Source: Methylumidiphilus sp963753955
GTDB lineage: Bacteria > Pseudomonadota > Gammaproteobacteria > Methylococcales > Methylococcaceae
Direction of reading: 5' to 3'
Assembly (NCBI GenBank): GCA_963753955.1
Contig: CAVWEM010000005.1
Coordinates: forward strand, 310,001 to 374,000
Length of the DNA stretch: 64,000 nt
Every line of letters starts with the position of its first letter. Positions within the stretch are counted from its first letter, which is position 1. Under the pieces are notes generated by a model. That model saw only the letters and a program-made list of their open reading frames with translations. It did no database searches and was not told where the DNA came from. The translations under genes were made by a program, and so were the position numbers. Of the stretch, positions 1-8,811 are shown in pieces.

Positions 1-394
1 GCATGTCCACGGTCAGCACACCGTCCACGCCGACTTCCTTCGCCTTGCCGACGAACGCTTTATAACCCAGGGCTTCCACCGGGTTCAAATACCCCATCAA
101 CACGATGGGAGTGACAGCGTCTTTCTGGCGGAACTCACGCACCAGTTCCAGCGCCTTGCGCAGGCTCATCTTGTGCGCCAATGCGCGTTCCGAGGCCCTT
201 TGGATCACCGGGCCGTCGGCCATGGGATCGGAAAACGGAACGCCCAATTCGATGATGTCGGCCCCAGCTTCGACCATGGCATGGAGGGCGGGGACAGTGA
301 AACTGGGATGGGGATCGCCGGCGGAGATGAATGGGATCAAGGCTTTGCGCCCGGCTTGGCGCAATTCAAAAAACTTCGCAGTAATTCGGCTCAC
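1..394 (-). CDS. trpA: Tryptophan synthase alpha chain, 5' part (runs off window)
   Basis: This is the N-terminal part of TrpA, which cleaves indole-3-glycerol phosphate to indole and glyceraldehyde-3-phosphate in the cytoplasm. It reads from a GTG at 394 as VSRITAKFFELRQAGRKALI, followed by the family's PFISAGDP motif and later LMGYLNP and GVDGVLTVD. The GTG overlaps the trpB stop by four bases, as expected for translational coupling of the two subunits. The 3' end lies beyond base 1. The identification is firm; the GTG start is inferred from the overlap and the N-terminal match. Confidence 0.93.
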   Translation of the reverse strand, partial: MSRITAKFFELRQAGRKALIPFISAGDPHPSFTVPALHAMVEAGADIIELGVPFSDPMADGPVIQRASERALAHKMSLRKALELVREFRQKDAVTPIVLMGYLNPVEALGYKAFVGKAKEVGVDGVLTVDM

Positions 395-1602
395 AGGGTG
401 ATTCCTTCGCGGGCGGCTATGGTGTTGATGTCTTTATCGCCCCTGCCCGACAGGTTGACCAGGATGTTTTGATCCTTGCCCAAGGTCGGTGCCAGCTTCA
501 TGGCATAGGCAATGGCATGGCTGGACTCCAGGGCGGGGATGATGCCTTCCAGCCGGGTCAGGGCGTGGAAACCTTCCATGGCTTCGGCGTCAGTGATGCT
601 GACATAGCGGGCGCGGCCCGAATCCTTCAGCCAAGCGTGTTCGGGGCCGACCCCCGGATAATCAAGGCCGGCGGAAATCGAGTGCGTCTCGATGATCTCG
701 CCATCCTCGTCTTCCATCAAATAAGTGCGGTTGCCGTGCAACACACCCGGACGGCCCGCACTCAACGGCGCTGAATGGCGGCCGGTTGCTATGCCGTCGC
801 CCGCCGCCTCGACACCGTGCATCGCCACTCCGTGGTCGTCGATGAAGGGATAAAACAAGCCGATGGCGTTGGAGCCGCCGCCCACGCAGGCGACCAGCAC
901 GTCGGGCAGGCGTCCGGTCATCGCGGCCATCTGCTGCTTGGCCTCCCGCCCGATCACCGCCTGGAAGTCACGCACCATGGCGGGATAGGGATGCGGGCCG
1001 GCCACCGTGCCGATGATGTAAAAGGTGTTATCGACATTGGTCACCCAGTCGCGCATCGCTTCGTTGAGCGCATCCTTCAGCGTTTTCGAGCCAGACTCGA
1101 CCGGCACCACCGTTGCGCCTAGCAATTTCATCCGCAACACATTCGGCGCTTGCCGGGCCACATCCACCGAACCCATATACACCACACACTCTAGCCCCAA
1201 ACGGGCGGCGACCGTCGCCGTGGCCACGCCATGCTGACCGGCCCCGGTTTCTGCGATGATGCGGGGCTTGCCCATGCGCTTGGCAAGCAAGGCCTGGCCG
1301 ACGGTGTTGTTCACCTTGTGTGCGCCGGTGTGGTTCAGATCCTCGCGCTTGAGGAAAATCTGCGCCCCGCCCAATTCGCGGCTCAACCGCTCGGCATGGT
1401 AGACCGGCGAGGGGCGGCCCACATAATGCTCCAAGTCATAATCCAATTCCGCCAGGAATTCCGGATCTTTCATGTAACGGTAATACGCATCGGTCAACTC
1501 CCGAATGGGCAACATCAGGGTTTCGGCCACGAAGACCCCGCCGTAAGGGCCGAAATGGCCGTGCCGGTCGGGCAGATTGTAGTGTTCAGTTGCAATGGTC
1601 AA
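391..1602 (-). CDS. trpB: Tryptophan synthase beta chain
   Basis: TrpB condenses indole with serine using PLP and forms the alpha2-beta2 complex with TrpA. The 403-residue length is normal. The PLP lysine sits in GAHKVNN near residue 96, and the phosphate-binding GGGSNAIG loop and the C-terminal LSGRGDKD motif are visible. The N-terminus (FGPYGGVFVAETL) matches the family start. The gene overlaps trpF by 17 bases upstream and trpA by 4 bases downstream, so trpF-trpB-trpA form one operon on the minus strand. Confidence 0.97.
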   Translation of the reverse strand: MTIATEHYNLPDRHGHFGPYGGVFVAETLMLPIRELTDAYYRYMKDPEFLAELDYDLEHYVGRPSPVYHAERLSRELGGAQIFLKREDLNHTGAHKVNNTVGQALLAKRMGKPRIIAETGAGQHGVATATVAARLGLECVVYMGSVDVARQAPNVLRMKLLGATVVPVESGSKTLKDALNEAMRDWVTNVDNTFYIIGTVAGPHPYPAMVRDFQAVIGREAKQQMAAMTGRLPDVLVACVGGGSNAIGLFYPFIDDHGVAMHGVEAAGDGIATGRHSAPLSAGRPGVLHGNRTYLMEDEDGEIIETHSISAGLDYPGVGPEHAWLKDSGRARYVSITDAEAMEGFHALTRLEGIIPALESSHAIAYAMKLAPTLGKDQNILVNLSGRGDKDINTIAAREGITL

Positions 1603-2215
1603 AATCTTGGACCTCTTTAAGAAACGCCGCCATTTTGTCTTTATCCTTGACGCCTTTCGCGGCCTCCACGCCGCTGCTCACATCCAGCCCGAAAGGCCGC
1701 ACTTGCCGCAAGGCAAGCCCCGCATTGCCAGGCCCAAGGCCACCGGCCAGAATCACCGGCAACGGGCAAAGCGGAGGAATCATCGCCCAATCGAAACTTT
1801 TTCCCGTGCCGCCTTTCGCCAGTCTGTCGTCGGCATCAAGCAGCAGGCCCGAAGCCGAGCGGTAGTCTGACGCGACCAGCGCCAGGTCGGTTCCCGGCGT
1901 CATGCGGACTGCCTTGATATAGGAACGGCCAAAGGCTTGGCAATAATCCGGACTTTCCTCGCCGTGAAACTGCAATAGGTCGATGCGCACCTGGCTCAAG
2001 ACCTCCGCCACCCGTTGCGGGGACTCATCCACGAACAGACCCACCACGGCCACGAAGGGAGGTAGTGCCGCCACGACAGCCTGGGCCTGTGCGATGTCCA
2101 CATGGCGCGGACTAGGCGGATAAAACACCAAGCCGACGGCATCCACGCCTAGCAAGGCTGCGGTGCGGGCGTCGCCAGGCCGGGTTAAACCGCAGATTTT
2201 AACGCGAGTTCGCAT
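1586..2215 (-). CDS. trpF: Phosphoribosylanthranilate isomerase
   Basis: TrpF carries out the Amadori rearrangement of phosphoribosylanthranilate in tryptophan synthesis. This is a TIM-barrel protein of 209 residues, the usual size. The catalytic cysteine is in the N-terminal VKICGLT motif, the general-acid aspartate in LLLDAD, and the phosphate-binding LAGGL and DVSSGVE motifs are at the C-terminal end. It is the first gene of the trpFBA operon. About 75 bases separate it from pgpA downstream-of-operon on the upstream side. Confidence 0.96.
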   Translation of the reverse strand: MRTRVKICGLTRPGDARTAALLGVDAVGLVFYPPSPRHVDIAQAQAVVAALPPFVAVVGLFVDESPQRVAEVLSQVRIDLLQFHGEESPDYCQAFGRSYIKAVRMTPGTDLALVASDYRSASGLLLDADDRLAKGGTGKSFDWAMIPPLCPLPVILAGGLGPGNAGLALRQVRPFGLDVSSGVEAAKGVKDKDKMAAFLKEVQDFDHCN

Positions 2216-2290
2216 GTCAGGGATACGACATTTTATGAAAGCGGCATTATAACGTGGGTTGCGCAGAATCTCGGGGCAATCGTACGCTTG

Positions 2291-2788
2291 CTAGACCAGC
2301 CCTAAGCTCAACAAGGCAAACAGGCAAACCCAAGCGAAAACACCCGCCAAGGCATCGTCAAGCATGATCCCCAGACCGCCATGGACGCTCCGGTCCAGCC
2401 AGCCTATGGGCCAAGGCTTCAACACATCGAACAGCCGGAACAATAGAAATCCCGCCCCGACCGCGCCCCAAGAAACCGGCGCGGCGGCCAGGGTGATGAA
2501 CAGGCCGGCGAACTCGTCCCAAACGATCCCGGAATGGTCTTGCATCCCTAATATTTCCTCGCAACGGCCGCACAGCCACACACCGCCCAGGAACATCAGC
2601 AAGGTCACGGCCAGATAGGCCGACAGCGGCAAGGACGAAGCCGCAAGCCAGAATGGAATCGCCGCCAAGGTGCCGAACGTACCCGGTGCTTTCGGGGCCA
2701 GGCCAGCACCAAAGCCAAAGGCCAACAAGCAGACCGGGCATTTCAGCACACGACCGACGGGGATTTTTTCGCGCTTGCTATTCGCCAT
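2291..2788 (-). CDS. pgpA: Phosphatidylglycerophosphatase A
   Basis: PgpA dephosphorylates phosphatidylglycerol phosphate in the inner membrane. The family motif LAPKAPGTFGTLAAIPFW is near the N-terminus, followed by hydrophobic segments and the conserved WDEFAG motif. I chose the ATG at 2788, which overlaps the thiL stop by 11 bases and gives 165 residues. A TTG at 2830 would add 14 unsupported residues. The order ribH-nusB-thiL-pgpA is a classic proteobacterial arrangement. Confidence 0.92.
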   Translation of the reverse strand: MANSKREKIPVGRVLKCPVCLLAFGFGAGLAPKAPGTFGTLAAIPFWLAASSLPLSAYLAVTLLMFLGGVWLCGRCEEILGMQDHSGIVWDEFAGLFITLAAAPVSWGAVGAGFLLFRLFDVLKPWPIGWLDRSVHGGLGIMLDDALAGVFAWVCLFALLSLGLV

Positions 2789-3752
2789 GCCCGTCCCCAC
2801 AGGGAAAATGTTGGTAGCCCCAAGCGTCAATCGGCAAGACGCGGCGATCCTTCTTCAAACGCAATCCCTGTTCCCACTCGACCTGCCCGATACGCACACA
2901 GGAACAGTCGAAATCGGCCATCCGCTGCGCCAACTCGTCTTCGCGCTTGGCGGAAACAGTGAAGCAAAGTTCGTAATCATCGCCCGCCCGCAAAGGCATC
3001 CACCCATCACCGCCCGCCTTGACATGACGGCGAACCGCCGAAGGCAAGGGCAAGGCCGTCCAATCCAAAGTCGCGCCTAAGCAGCCAGCCTCCAACAGAT
3101 GCCCCAGATCCGCTGCCAATCCATCGGACACATCGATGCAGGCATTGGCCAAACCGGCCAAAGCCATGCCGGCCTGGACTCGCGGCTCGGGCCGTTCCAG
3201 CTTGGTCACGGCCTCGGGCGCATGCAAGTCCGTCCGCCCCAGCACGATTTCCAAGCCCAGCCCGGCCAAGCCCAAATCCCCGGTCAGATAAACGCCATCA
3301 CCGACCCGTGCGCCCGAACGGCGCAAAGCCTCGCCCTCGCTGACAAAACCCATGGCCTGCACGGTGACCGACAGCGGGCCACGGGTCGTGTCGCCACCCA
3401 CCAGCTCCACGCCGTAACGTTCAGCCAAAGCCAGAAACCCACCGGCGAAAGCGGCCAGCCAAGCCTCGTCGGATTGCGGCAACGTCAGCGCCAGGCTTAC
3501 CCAAGCCGGCCTGGCACCCATGGCGGCCAAGTCGCTGAGGCTCACGGCCAAAGACTTATGGCCCAAGCCCGCCGGATCGGTTCCGGCCAGAAAGTGGACG
3601 CCCTCAACTAGGGTATCCACGGTCATCGCCACACACTTGCCCGCCTCGGGCCGCAACAAAGCGCAGTCGTCCCCTACGCTCAAAGACACGTCGGAGCGGC
3701 GGGGCGGACGGGTGAAAAACTTTCTGATCAGTTCAAATTCGCCTAGAGCCAT
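2778..3752 (-). CDS. thiL: Thiamine-monophosphate kinase
   Basis: ThiL phosphorylates thiamine monophosphate to the active cofactor thiamine diphosphate. The protein has 324 residues and starts with GEFELIRKFF. It shows the nucleotide- and metal-binding GDDCA and TVDTLVEGVHF motifs, DLAAMGARP, VGGDTTRG and IDVSDGLAADLGH, all in family order. The gene overlaps pgpA and lies downstream of nusB, with a short palindromic repeat (3792-3813) in the 78-base gap. Confidence 0.96.
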   Translation of the reverse strand: MALGEFELIRKFFTRPPRRSDVSLSVGDDCALLRPEAGKCVAMTVDTLVEGVHFLAGTDPAGLGHKSLAVSLSDLAAMGARPAWVSLALTLPQSDEAWLAAFAGGFLALAERYGVELVGGDTTRGPLSVTVQAMGFVSEGEALRRSGARVGDGVYLTGDLGLAGLGLEIVLGRTDLHAPEAVTKLERPEPRVQAGMALAGLANACIDVSDGLAADLGHLLEAGCLGATLDWTALPLPSAVRRHVKAGGDGWMPLRAGDDYELCFTVSAKREDELAQRMADFDCSCVRIGQVEWEQGLRLKKDRRVLPIDAWGYQHFPCGDGHGE

Positions 3753-3791
3753 GAGCGTCGGCCGATTAACTTAAAGGACAGTGCAGCAAAT

Positions 3792-3813
3792 CCCCTCTCC
3801 CTGCGGGAGAGGG
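3792..3813. repeat. Dispersed GC-rich palindrome (copy 1)
   Basis: This is a short inverted repeat built from CCCTCTCCC and GGGAGAGGG around a TGC centre. It lies between nusB and thiL. Related copies occur near 4797, 10844, 29976 and 55137. It could fold as an RNA stem inside the operon transcript. Confidence 0.75.
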
Positions 3814-3830
3814 CTGAGGTGAGGGCTTGC

Positions 3831-4280
3831 TTAACGATGCTTCCGGCCGGCGGCTGCGATCTCAACCGCACGGGTCTTATGGGCGATACGGTCGAGAATG
3901 CCATTGATGTATTTATGGCCATGGGCCGCGCCGAATTCCTTGGCCAAGTTGATGCACTCGTTCAGCACCACTCGGTAAGGCAATTCGGGACGGAACAGCA
4001 ACTCATAAGCACCGATACGCAACACCGCCCGCTCCACCGGATCGATACTGGCGATGGATCGATCAACAAATTCGCGCAAGGCGGCGTCGATGGCGTCCAA
4101 TTGCTTGGGAATCTCGTGCAAAAGCTCGTTGAAATAAGCCGGATCGGCGTTGCCTAGCCCATGCTCCTCGACGAACTGACGTTCGATTTCGCTCAAGTCA
4201 TAGTTGGTCAACTGCCACTGGTAAATCGCCTGCATGGCGCTTCGTCGCGCCAGGGATCGCGTCTGGAGCTGGTTGCTCAT
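3831..4280 (-). CDS. nusB: Transcription antitermination protein NusB
   Basis: NusB binds boxA RNA with NusE (S10) in antitermination complexes, mainly on rRNA operons. The all-helical 149-residue protein starts with the arginine-rich segment RSLARRSAMQAIYQWQ and ends with the typical VVLNECINLAKEFG and FINGILD-like (YINGILDRIA) motifs. Its ATG overlaps the ribH stop by four bases, which links it to riboflavin synthesis genes as in many proteobacteria. Confidence 0.96.
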   Translation of the reverse strand: MSNQLQTRSLARRSAMQAIYQWQLTNYDLSEIERQFVEEHGLGNADPAYFNELLHEIPKQLDAIDAALREFVDRSIASIDPVERAVLRIGAYELLFRPELPYRVVLNECINLAKEFGAAHGHKYINGILDRIAHKTRAVEIAAAGRKHR

Positions 4281-4756
4281 GCGGTTTCCAGCCCGCGCAG
4301 CAGGTTTACCATCTCGACGGCGGACAGGGCCGCCTCCGCGCCTTTGTTGCCCGCCTTGGTGCCGGCCCGCTCAATGGCCTGTTCGATGGTGTCCACGGTC
4401 AACACTCCGAAGCTCACCGGAATATCGTGTTTCAGAGACACGCTGCTGACGCCCTTGACGCACTCGCCCGCCACATAATCAAAATGCGGCGTCGCGCCCC
4501 GGATCACCGCGCCGACGGCGATGATGGCGTCATAGCGCTGGGTCGCAGCCGCCTTTTGCACCGCCAAGGGCAGTTCATAAGCGCCGGGCGTCTTCGCCAC
4601 ATGAATGTCCTCTTTCGACGCGCCATGGCGCACCAAGGCGTCTATCGCTCCCGCCTCCAACTGATCGACGATGAAACTGTTGAACCGCGAAGCGACGATG
4701 CAAAAACGCATCCCGGCGGCGTTGAAGTGGCCTTCATAGGTTTTTATCTTGGACAT
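4277..4756 (-). CDS. ribH: 6,7-dimethyl-8-ribityllumazine synthase
   Basis: RibH condenses the dihydroxybutanone phosphate made by RibB with the ribityl-aminouracil made by RibD, giving lumazine. The 159-residue protein shows the substrate motifs ASRFNSF, PGAYELP, GAVIRGATPHFDYV and PVSFGVLTVD in order. It would normally follow ribBA directly, but here about 2.2 kb of accessory genes (4850-6935) lie between them. Confidence 0.96.
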   Translation of the reverse strand: MSKIKTYEGHFNAAGMRFCIVASRFNSFIVDQLEAGAIDALVRHGASKEDIHVAKTPGAYELPLAVQKAAATQRYDAIIAVGAVIRGATPHFDYVAGECVKGVSSVSLKHDIPVSFGVLTVDTIEQAIERAGTKAGNKGAEAALSAVEMVNLLRGLETA

Positions 4757-4796
4757 TTTTTGAATCTCTCTACTGACTGCGTTATTGTTTTTCTTG

Positions 4797-4821
4797 CCCC
4801 CCTCTCCCTGCGGGAGAGGGG
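4797..4821. repeat. Dispersed GC-rich palindrome (copy 2)
   Basis: This is a nearly perfect copy of the palindrome at 3792 (CCCCTCTCCC-TGC-GGGAGAGGGG). It sits in the intergenic gap upstream of ribH, at the edge of the accessory insertion. Confidence 0.75.
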
Positions 4822-4849
4822 CTGGGGGCGATGGCTAATTGTGGGCAGG

Positions 4850-5245
4850 TCAATGCTTCCCTGCCACTTTGAAATTCACATATAAATTCATAATATAATT
4901 CCATAGCCCCACGAAACCAGCAATGATAACCCGGGCAGGCAGCGGTTGCATATGCAATATTTCGACAAACACCACCATCAGCCCGGTGACCGCGCCCATG
5001 CCGGCTCCGGCAATGGCGATAAAAACCCCGTAGCCAGTATGAACCGAACGCAACGTGCCTTTGAAGACAAAACGTCGGCTGATGAAATAATTGATGGAGA
5101 CGGCAATGCCATAGGCTAGGGGGGTTGCCACGGCGTAGTGGATTTTCATATAATCGGTGAGGACATACAAAAGTAACAAGTCAAAAAGGAATGTCGAACA
5201 ACCGACACTCGCGTATTTCAGAAATCTTGCCGCGCCCTTTTTCAT
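4850..5245 (-). CDS. GtrA-like four-helix membrane protein
   Basis: This small membrane protein (131 residues) is of the GtrA/DPMS family, which usually helps flip polyprenyl-linked sugars across the inner membrane. It opens with RFLKYASVGCSTFLFDLLLLYVL and has a typical NYFISRRFVFKG segment between helices 2 and 3; four hydrophobic helices can be seen. I chose the ATG at 5245 because GAGAGGAT lies just upstream and the length then fits the family. The open frame extends further, to 5353, without family similarity. No glycosyltransferase gene is adjacent, so its substrate is unknown. Confidence 0.82.
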   Translation of the reverse strand: MKKGAARFLKYASVGCSTFLFDLLLLYVLTDYMKIHYAVATPLAYGIAVSINYFISRRFVFKGTLRSVHTGYGVFIAIAGAGMGAVTGLMVVFVEILHMQPLPARVIIAGFVGLWNYIMNLYVNFKVAGKH

Positions 5246-5369
5246 ATATCCTCTCGTTTCCATGCGTCGCATGGCTAAATCGTCTTGGAAGTGCCACACC
5301 CTAGGCCGTAGCACGGTTAAAGCTTGATTCTCCCCCAACAGCGCAAGAACCAATGAAATAGTAGTTCAA

Positions 5370-5666
5370 TCAAGCCGCATTCAGGTCCCAATTCCTAGCC
5401 CGTTCAGCCAATGCTTGGGCATAGTGGGGCCAATCATGTAAAGTCAAAGGATCAAAATCCGCGCCGTTAGGCCAAACCAAGGTGTGCGTTTCCCTGTCTA
5501 TTGCAACTTGGTTAAACAACGCCAAATCGCGCAAGGGCCGATACAGCGCTCCAGCTAAAACAGGCCAAAAATCAATTAACTGCTCTGATCCATCATCAAA
5601 TTTCACGTTCAGTGCGTAAGCGCCTATGACGGTGAATGATTGCACACGGTAAATAGGATGCAACAT
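5370..5666 (-). CDS. DUF2442 domain protein
   Basis: This 98-residue protein is of the DUF2442 family, recognised from the pattern NVKFDDGSEQLIDFWPVL, then LYRPLRDLALFNQVAID and the closing LVWPNGADFDPLTLHDW. DUF2442 proteins are often encoded beside DUF4160 proteins in toxin-antitoxin-like pairs, and a (broken) DUF4160 gene lies 9 bases upstream here. No biochemical role is established from the sequence. Confidence 0.82.
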   Translation of the reverse strand: MLHPIYRVQSFTVIGAYALNVKFDDGSEQLIDFWPVLAGALYRPLRDLALFNQVAIDRETHTLVWPNGADFDPLTLHDWPHYAQALAERARNWDLNAA

Positions 5667-5675
5667 GGCGATGTT

Positions 5676-5947
5676 TCACTCCAAGGGTTTAATCGGAAGC
5701 GGTTTTTGACCGTTCTGCAAAAACTGCCAATCTTGCATTAGTTCAACCTGATGCAATTCAGCCCAAGCTTCAATCAAGCGCTGCTGTCTTTTGGGCAACG
5801 ATCCTGCGATCAATTCGATGGGGCCAAGCGTGTAAATTCCCACCTCATCCTGATAATCAAGCATGGAAATGCGGCATATTATGAGGCCAGGCCGAACTCC
5901 GCAAACATGCGGATAATTATTCCGAAAAATCGGCTGAGTTCTGGCAT
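5676..5947 (-). pseudogene. DUF4160 protein, frameshifted
   Basis: Three pieces in different frames together make one DUF4160 protein. The N-terminal piece from the ATG at 5947 reads MPELSRFFGIIIRMFAEFG. It is followed in a second frame by NMPHFHA (the family's PHFHV motif), and in a third frame from about 5864 by YQDEVGIYTLGPIEL and the C-terminal WAELHQVELMQDW. At least two small indels are needed to explain this, so the gene is either decayed or carries sequence errors. It starts 8 bases after the caspase-like gene and precedes the DUF2442 gene, which suggests one operon. Confidence 0.72.
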
Positions 5948-5955
5948 GATAAATC

Positions 5956-6588
5956 TCAAAATTCCAAAAGGTTTTTTATACCACCATTCGGCCCTTTCTT
6001 TTTAGTATACACACAGAAACCTAGTTCTACGACAAGACCAGGAGCAAGCCGCTGGGTTGCTAGCGCCGTGGACTCAATTCGGTGTATGGCTGGGCCAGGA
6101 AAAGAAAAAAATTTGTTCCAAAATAATATATCAAGCGCAGAAGAGTCAATCCAATTGATAGATTTTGTATATCCAGCAATCCACTTAATTGGTGGATTTC
6201 TAATGCCTCTTGGGTTAAGAAGAAAATCACCGTTATCCTCATGCCCAAACAAACAAGATCCCAAAAACAATCCTTCCATGGTTCCAATATTTAAATTAGC
6301 AAGAATATTTCTTAGCTTTGTTCGCGAGACATCCCCGCCCGAACCGCGAATTGAAGATTGATTGCCATGGGCACCTATATATAGATATTTTATGTCTTTA
6401 TCGGTAGCCATGCGATTGATAATATTGGTTAAGGCATTGGCATCACAGAACATCTCATAAATATAGGCATGGGGTGTATCAAAATTTATATCAGAAAGGA
6501 TGTCGAATAATCCTTTAACAGATATATTCATTTTGTTATCCCACTTGCCTTCGATAACTGCAAGCTTTGATTCCACTGAAGTTGACAT
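5956..6588 (-). CDS. Caspase-like (His-Cys) hypothetical protein
   Basis: This 210-residue protein is of unknown function. Two segments resemble the clan CD protease core: a hydrophobic strand ending in IGAHGNQ (candidate histidine) and, about 45 residues later, LFLGSCLFG (candidate cysteine). This is the order and spacing of caspase- or CHAT-like domains. No signal peptide or membrane segment is evident. The start at 6588 has a good AGGAG site. The coding region is clearly AT-richer than its neighbours, which suggests transfer. It lies in an apparent operon with DUF4160 and DUF2442 genes. The protease assignment is inference from the two motifs only. Confidence 0.55.
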   Translation of the reverse strand: MSTSVESKLAVIEGKWDNKMNISVKGLFDILSDINFDTPHAYIYEMFCDANALTNIINRMATDKDIKYLYIGAHGNQSSIRGSGGDVSRTKLRNILANLNIGTMEGLFLGSCLFGHEDNGDFLLNPRGIRNPPIKWIAGYTKSINWIDSSALDILFWNKFFSFPGPAIHRIESTALATQRLAPGLVVELGFCVYTKKKGPNGGIKNLLEF

Positions 6589-6703
6589 CGGTTCTCCTAT
6601 TTATAAAATAGTTAGCAGATAATGCATTAAAATTCTACAGCACACTATTTTCAATCTAAATCACTGTTTCACCAATATTGCACAAAGTGCCTAACCCGAG
6701 AAG

Positions 6704-6935
6704 CTAAGCAGCTTTCCCAACAACCACCTCGACTTTGTGTCGCATAAACTTCGCTCCGCAGCCTTAGCCTAATTTCTTTTGGCGAAGCGCACTCAAAAAA
6801 CAATTCCTAGGCTTCGCGCAAGTTATCCCGCGCTGTCTTAATCGTGTTGCCTTGGCTGGTCATATCCAACTGCGGGCATAATGCGACATAAACATCATTT
6901 TCCCACTCGATAATCGCTGTCAGTTCCATCGCCAT
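6704..6935 (-). pseudogene. hicB: HicB-family antitoxin, inactivated
   Basis: From the ATG at 6935 (preceded by GGGAG) the frame reads MAMELTAIIEWENDVYVALC and continues as a normal HicB partial RNase-H fold up to ARDNLREA. A TAG then interrupts it at 6807-6809 where the family has EALELF. The same frame continues after the stop as ELFFECASPKEIRLRL and EVYATQ. A frameshift then leads to VEVVVGKAA, the usual HicB C-terminus, ending at 6704. So the gene has one nonsense change and one indel. I found no HicA toxin gene beside it. Confidence 0.75.
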
Positions 6936-6957
6936 CTCCCGCTTTGCCTTAAAATCC

Positions 6958-8068
6958 TCAATCCCCCGAAACATACTCCACCACCTCCAAATCATACCCC
7001 GACAGCCCAAGGTATTTTTTCGGTGCGCCCAAGACACGCAGCTTGCGCACACCCAAATCGGCGAGGATTTGCGCGCCGGTGCCAGTGGTGCGCCAGTCAT
7101 CGCCACCAATCTTGTCTTGCTGGCTCTCGATGCCTAAATCTTCCATGCTGTATTGGTGGATGCGCTCCACCAGGGACTTGGTGTCTTCCTCTTGCCTGAT
7201 CACCACCAGCACACCTCTGCCCTCCTGGGCAATGCGCTTCATGGCCTGGCGCAACGGCAGGCCGGACTCGCCGCGCCTGCCGCCAAGCAAATCGCACAAC
7301 AAGCTACGGCCATGCACCCGCACAAGCACTGGCTCGCCGTCCGGAAACTGTCCCCATGGTCAGAGCCAGATGCAATTTGTTATCAATCTGGTCTTGATAA
7401 GCGAAAAGGCGGAAGTGGCCGAATTCGGTGGGAAATGCGCAAGAACCAATCCGCTCGACGGTGTGTTCATTCTGGATGCGGTAATGGATCAGGTCGGCGA
7501 TGGTGCCGATTTTTAACATGGTGCTTGCGCGAACGCTTCCAAGTCGGGCCGCCGCGCCATCGAGCCGTCTTCATTGAGGATTTCCACGATCACCGCCGCC
7601 GACTCGCAACCGGCCAGCCTCGCCAAATCGCAACCCGCCTCGGTGTGGCCAGCACGGTTCAGCACGCCGCCGGGCTGGGCCATCAGCGGAAACACATGGC
7701 CCGGCTGCACCAAATCCTCCGGCTTAGCGTTCACGGCCACGGCGCATTGGATCGTGCGCGCCCGGTCGGCGGCGGAAATGCCCGTGGTCACGCCGCTCGC
7801 CGCCTCGATGGAGACGGTGAAATTGGTGAAATGCGGCGTCTTGTTCTCGTTCACCATCAAAGGCAAGCGCAATTGCTGGCAACGTTCGCGGGTCAAAGTC
7901 AGGCAAATCAGCCCGCGCCCGTAGCGGGCCATGAAATTGACATCCTCCGGGCGGGTATGGAAGCGCCGCCATGACCAAGTCGCCTTCGTTCTCACGATCT
8001 TCGTCGTCCATGATGACGACCATTTTGCCTAGGCGCAGGTCTTCAATGATTTCTTCTATCGTGTTCAT
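6958..8068 (-). CDS. ribBA: RibBA: DHBP synthase with GTP-cyclohydrolase-II-like C-terminal domain (frameshifted in this sequence)
   Basis: This gene makes 3,4-dihydroxy-2-butanone 4-phosphate from ribulose-5-phosphate. Four consecutive frame segments join into one protein. The first is MNTIEEIIEDLRLGKMVVIM with DDEDRENEGDL. It is followed from about 7970 by FHTRPEDVNFMARYG, GVTTGISAADR and RPGH-like QPGHVFP plus HTEAGCDL. From about 7515 comes LKIGTIADLIHYR, and from about 7330 VLVRVHGRSLLCDLLGG to 6958. The C-terminal half lacks the full cyclohydrolase II zinc motif, as in many RibBA proteins. Three single-base frameshifts in an essential-pathway gene are more likely sequence errors than true loss. 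It lies 25 bases from ribE. Confidence 0.85.
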
Positions 8069-8093
8069 TTTTACAGCGTTTTCAACATCTGAA

Positions 8094-8750
8094 TTATTTG
8101 ATAAAGCCGCTAGTGGCAAGCAATTCTTCCGTGATACTGCCAGGGGAACAAGCGGCCTTCTCGCCCAACAGCAGCCTTTCCAGATAACGGGCCAGCAAAT
8201 CCACTTCCAAATTGACTTTGCGGCCCGGCTGGTATTCCTCAATGATGGTTTCGGCCAAGGTATGCGGGATAATATTCAAATCGAAGCGCTTGCCGTCCAC
8301 GGTGTTGACGGTCAGGCTCACGCCGTCCACGCAAATCGAGCCTTTCTCGGCGATATACTTCGCCAGATTGTCCGGGGCTTCGATGACGAAACGCACCGAA
8401 CGTGCGTCAGCGCTGCGCTGGATTACCTCGCCGACGCCGTCCACATGGCCGGAAACAATATGCCCACCCAGCCGGGTCGTCGGCGTCAAAGCCAGTTCCA
8501 GATTCACGCGGGAACCGGGTTTCAAATTGCCCAAGGTCGTGCGACTCAAGGTTTCGCGGGACACGTCTGAGCTAAACCGTCCGTCATCGAGTTCTATGGC
8601 GGTCAGGCATACGCCGCTGACGGCGATGCTGTCGCCCAGTTGCGCACCGCCCAAAGGCAGCTTGCCGGTTTCGATAGTGAGCCTGAAATCGCCGCCCTTG
8701 GGCTGGATTTGGCTGATTTTGCCTATGGATTGGATGATGCCGGTGAACAT
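8094..8750 (-). CDS. ribE: Riboflavin synthase alpha chain
   Basis: Riboflavin synthase dismutates two lumazine molecules into riboflavin. The 218-residue protein starts at the ATG at 8750 with the invariant MFTGIIQSIG; the open frame upstream is unrelated. Its two lumazine-binding repeats are visible, each with a GDSIAVSGVCLT-like or GSICVDGVSLTV motif. It is followed by ribBA in the operon, while a two-gene ATPase/nuclease-like insertion separates it from ribD. Confidence 0.96.
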   Translation of the reverse strand: MFTGIIQSIGKISQIQPKGGDFRLTIETGKLPLGGAQLGDSIAVSGVCLTAIELDDGRFSSDVSRETLSRTTLGNLKPGSRVNLELALTPTTRLGGHIVSGHVDGVGEVIQRSADARSVRFVIEAPDNLAKYIAEKGSICVDGVSLTVNTVDGKRFDLNIIPHTLAETIIEEYQPGRKVNLEVDLLARYLERLLLGEKAACSPGSITEELLATSGFIK

Positions 8751-8811
8751 GGTTAGTTTAAAACTAGTTAATAGATTGAGAGAAATACGGAAAATCGAGT
8801 ATCTTGCGGCG

